Assembly (NCBI GenBank): GCA_937921695.1
Contig: CAKZTZ010000020.1
Coordinates: forward strand, 1 to 44,789
DNA: 44,789 nucleotides
Direction: 5' to 3'
Source: an uncultured Sulfolobales archaeon
Lineage (GTDB): Archaea > Thermoproteota > Thermoprotei_A > Sulfolobales > Acidilobaceae
Below the pieces are notes generated by a model that was given only the letters and a program-made list of their open reading frames with translations, ran no database searches and was not told the DNA's origin. Both the position numbers and the translations under genes were made by a program. Position 1 is the stretch's first letter, and every line of letters begins with the position of its first letter. This document shows, piece by piece, positions 42,044-44,789 of this stretch.

Positions 42044-42916
42044 ATGAGGCCCCAGCTAATATTGCGGTGTTCTCCTGTGGAGAAGCTGGGGTTTAGGGTT
42101 GGCTTAGCCCTGAGCATTGCTTCCCTGATACTCTTGATAACTATGCCTTTATTCTATGTTTTCAGGGTTAAAGAGTATTGGGTGTTTTTATCATTTATAG
42201 GGTCTACGGAGTTCTATGTTTTCATACTACCTATAGTTTATCATAGCATTCCGAGGGGTGAGGCTGCGGGTTTAGCTTTCTCCCTGCTAGTTGCTACTAG
42301 TTTTGCTGGTTTTGCTAAGGAATTGTTTAAGCTTCCCAGGCCTCCGGAGGGGTTTTGGCTCGTGAGCGCTGATGGCTACGGGTTTCCCAGCGGCCACGCT
42401 ACTGGATCCTCTTCTTTCTGGGGTTATTTAGCTCTTTCCAGGCTTGCCCCGTCTCTTATAGGGTTTTCTATTATTATGATTGTTGGGGTTTCAGTTAGCA
42501 GGGTTATTTTAGGGGTTCACTATCCTAGGGATGTTGTTGGCGGCGTCTTGTTAGGGTTTTCTGTGGCAGCTTTATCTCTCTATCTAGCTTCAAGGATGGG
42601 GTGGGGGATAGCCTCAGCCGGTGTCCCGGCGTCTCTGGCTTTCTTGCTCCTAAGTTTCCTAGGCTATGGGGTTTTCTCCGCCCCCTCAGCTCTTCTAGGC
42701 TTCAGCTTGGGGGAGTTTTTATCGGAGAGGTTTGGGCTTAGAGAGCGCCCGGGGCCCCTATATGGTGTTCTCGGGAGTATAGCTGCTGCTCCTCTCGCTC
42801 TTACAACTAAAATTATTGAGGGTGTAGTAGTGGAAGTATTTTTATTCGCCCTAGCAGGTTTCCTAGCTGTTGTAGTGCCGAGATATGTTAAAAGCTTTAG
42901 GAGTATGCATAGCTAG
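42044..42916 (+). CDS. PAP2-superfamily membrane phosphatase
   Basis: Predicted lipid- or undecaprenyl-type phosphate phosphatase in the membrane. The three motifs are complete: K92...R99-P100 (KELFKLPRP), PSGH at 115-118, and S152-R153...H159...D163 ([12 protein letters not shown]). About eight membrane helices are present, including three or four after the catalytic region that the shortest PAP2 proteins lack. The start ATG follows the NikR-like stop by 4 bp, and its end is close to tpiA, so regulator, phosphatase and isomerase are probably co-transcribed. A polyprenol phosphate or phospholipid substrate is an inference. Confidence 0.9.
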   Translation: MRPQLILRCSPVEKLGFRVGLALSIASLILLITMPLFYVFRVKEYWVFLSFIGSTEFYVFILPIVYHSIPRGEAAGLAFSLLVATSFAGFAKELFKLPRPPEGFWLVSADGYGFPSGHATGSSSFWGYLALSRLAPSLIGFSIIMIVGVSVSRVILGVHYPRDVVGGVLLGFSVAALSLYLASRMGWGIASAGVPASLAFLLLSFLGYGVFSAPSALLGFSLGEFLSERFGLRERPGPLYGVLGSIAAAPLALTTKIIEGVVVEVFLFALAGFLAVVVPRYVKSFRSMHS

Positions 42917-42929
42917 TTCGGTGAGTGTT

Positions 42930-43601
42930 TTGAAGCTGGTGCTAGCAGTTAACTTTAAAGCTTACGAGAGCGCCTTCGGCGCCCCAGCTACAGCTTTAGC
43001 TAGAGAGGCTGGCCTCCTAGCCTCAAGGTTCAACAATGTGAGGATAATACTTGCAACCCCCACCCTAACAGCCTTGAGGATACTACAGGCATATGATGAC
43101 GTGTACCTGCAGCACGTAGACCCCATAAGCTTCGGAGCATACACAGGCTTCACCCCCCTGGAAGCCCTTAAAATAGAGGGGGTCAAAGGCTCCATAGCCA
43201 ACCATAGCGAGCACAAGATAACATTCAGAGACCTAGAGACTATAACGAGAAAAGCGGGAGAACTAGGGCTAGAAATACTAGCGTGCGCCGACACCCCCCA
43301 AGAAGCGGCGGCAGTAGCGCAACTGAAACCCACAATGATAGCCATAGAACCCCCAGAACTCATAGGAACGGGAACCCCAGTCTCAAAAGCGAAACCCGAA
43401 GTCATAACGCTGGGGGTAGAAGCCGTTAAGAAAACAGCCAACATACCAGTACTAGCGGGAGCCGGGATAACTGAAGCCCAAGACGCTATAAGAGCGGTAG
43501 AACTAGGAGCGCGGGGAATCCTAGTAGCGAGCGCAATAATGAAAGCTAGAAACCCTCAGGAAAAACTAAGAGAATTCACAGAAGCACTAGCAACACTATA
43601 A
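42930..43601 (+). CDS. tpiA: Triosephosphate isomerase
   Basis: Interconverts dihydroxyacetone phosphate and glyceraldehyde-3-phosphate. The catalytic Lys is in VNFKAYE, the His in ANHSEH, the Glu in [11 protein letters not shown], and the phosphate loop in [11 protein letters not shown] and GILVASA. The frame is open from 42885 inside the PAP2 gene. The TTG at 42930 is preferred because GGTGAG lies at 42920-42925 and the family starts two residues before [10 protein letters not shown]. This gives 223 residues, the short archaeal form. With fbp and ppsA it completes a gluconeogenic set. Confidence 0.95.
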   Translation: MKLVLAVNFKAYESAFGAPATALAREAGLLASRFNNVRIILATPTLTALRILQAYDDVYLQHVDPISFGAYTGFTPLEALKIEGVKGSIANHSEHKITFRDLETITRKAGELGLEILACADTPQEAAAVAQLKPTMIAIEPPELIGTGTPVSKAKPEVITLGVEAVKKTANIPVLAGAGITEAQDAIRAVELGARGILVASAIMKARNPQEKLREFTEALATL

Positions 43602-43739
43602 CAGCTCCCCCCACAACACTAAACAAGCCAAGGAAAACGCGTGTAGAAGCAAAACAATAGAAGGAGCGCCGCCCCCATAAGGGTGCGCCAACACTATACC
43701 CAGCCCGCTAAAGCGCCCCGGAAAACAGCCAGCTCCTAG

Positions 43740-44745
<1,006 letters not shown>

Positions 44746-44789
44746 GCAACACCAACCTCACGGTTGGTGTTGGACCATATCTTCACCGC
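44746..44789 (-). other. 3' end of an insertion (probable intron) in the 23S rRNA
   Basis: On the minus strand, the sequence just before TTAAGGTAGC should be the universally conserved helix 69 (loop AACTAT). Instead there is a perfect 11-bp hairpin closed by a GTGA tetraloop (44747-44772), preceded by unrelated sequence to the window edge. This points to an archaeal rRNA intron ending at about E. coli position 1925-1927. The other splice site, and any homing endonuclease gene, lie outside the window. Confidence 0.7.

Noticed and set aside
43660-43700. Third copy of the RNA element (shared CCCTTATGGG and ATAGTGT on the minus strand)
   Set aside because: Only about 20 nt match and the other conserved blocks are missing; it is more likely part of the pre-23S 3' trailer stem.

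Overview
The window looks like a stretch of a hyperthermophilic crenarchaeal chromosome, most like the Desulfurococcales. The evidence is an archaeal TATA-binding protein, an Rpo12-like RNA polymerase subunit, aIF1, ABCE1, type V fructose-1,6-bisphosphate aldolase/phosphatase, a short archaeal triosephosphate isomerase, CCA-encoding tRNAs, many GTG/TTG starts, TATA boxes about 25 nt upstream of leaderless starts, Arg coded mostly by AGG/AGA, and a 23S rRNA with an insertion at a place where crenarchaea carry introns. The genus is an inference only. No phage, IS element or CRISPR array is visible.

Layout. 1-7.5 kb: methionyl-tRNA synthetase, a thioredoxin-fold protein, proline synthesis (proC), sfsA, tRNA-Lys, a metallophosphoesterase, TBP, a small palm-like protein and a radical SAM enzyme. 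7.6-14.6 kb: a 1341-residue secreted subtilase, PEP synthase and a small unknown protein. 14.6-19.3 kb: histidyl-tRNA synthetase, a second radical SAM enzyme, and an AbrB-PhoU regulator overlapping a membrane-anchored surface protein. 19.3-25.1 kb: aIF1, Rpo12, agmatinase, a second subtilase, branched-chain aminotransferase and a membrane protein. 25.2-34 kb: an Lhr-type helicase, an FKBP isomerase, a DUF1512-like membrane operon, an MBL-fold hydrolase and a surface protein. 34-38 kb: methionine aminopeptidase, ABCE1 and FBP aldolase/phosphatase. 38.3-43.6 kb: a DUF981-like membrane protein, tRNA-Arg, a P1B-type metal ATPase divergent from a NikR-like regulator, a PAP2 phosphatase and triosephosphate isomerase. 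43.7 kb to the end: the 3' part of the 23S rRNA on the minus strand, running into an insertion at the window edge.

How the genes work together. Translation and information processing dominate (metG, hisS, map, aIF1, ABCE1, TBP, Rpo12, Lhr, tRNAs, 23S). PEP synthase, FBP aldolase/phosphatase and triosephosphate isomerase are a gluconeogenic set. The two secreted subtilases with ilvE and proC fit a peptide-using lifestyle. The NikR-like regulator and metal ATPase share one 99-bp divergent promoter region and look like a metal-homeostasis pair with unusual metal-binding residues on both sides.

The most unusual content is outside the proteins. Two homologous ~245-bp non-coding elements (19290-19534 and 29044-29290) each carry a matching archaeal promoter, a hairpin kept as structure but not as sequence, and a shared loop resembling an L7Ae-type kink-loop. 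Further candidate structured RNAs lie at 1842-1949, 21338-21439 and 39500-39630. A perfect 26-bp palindrome lies upstream of the DUF981-like gene. All RNA calls were made by eye, without folding software or database searches.
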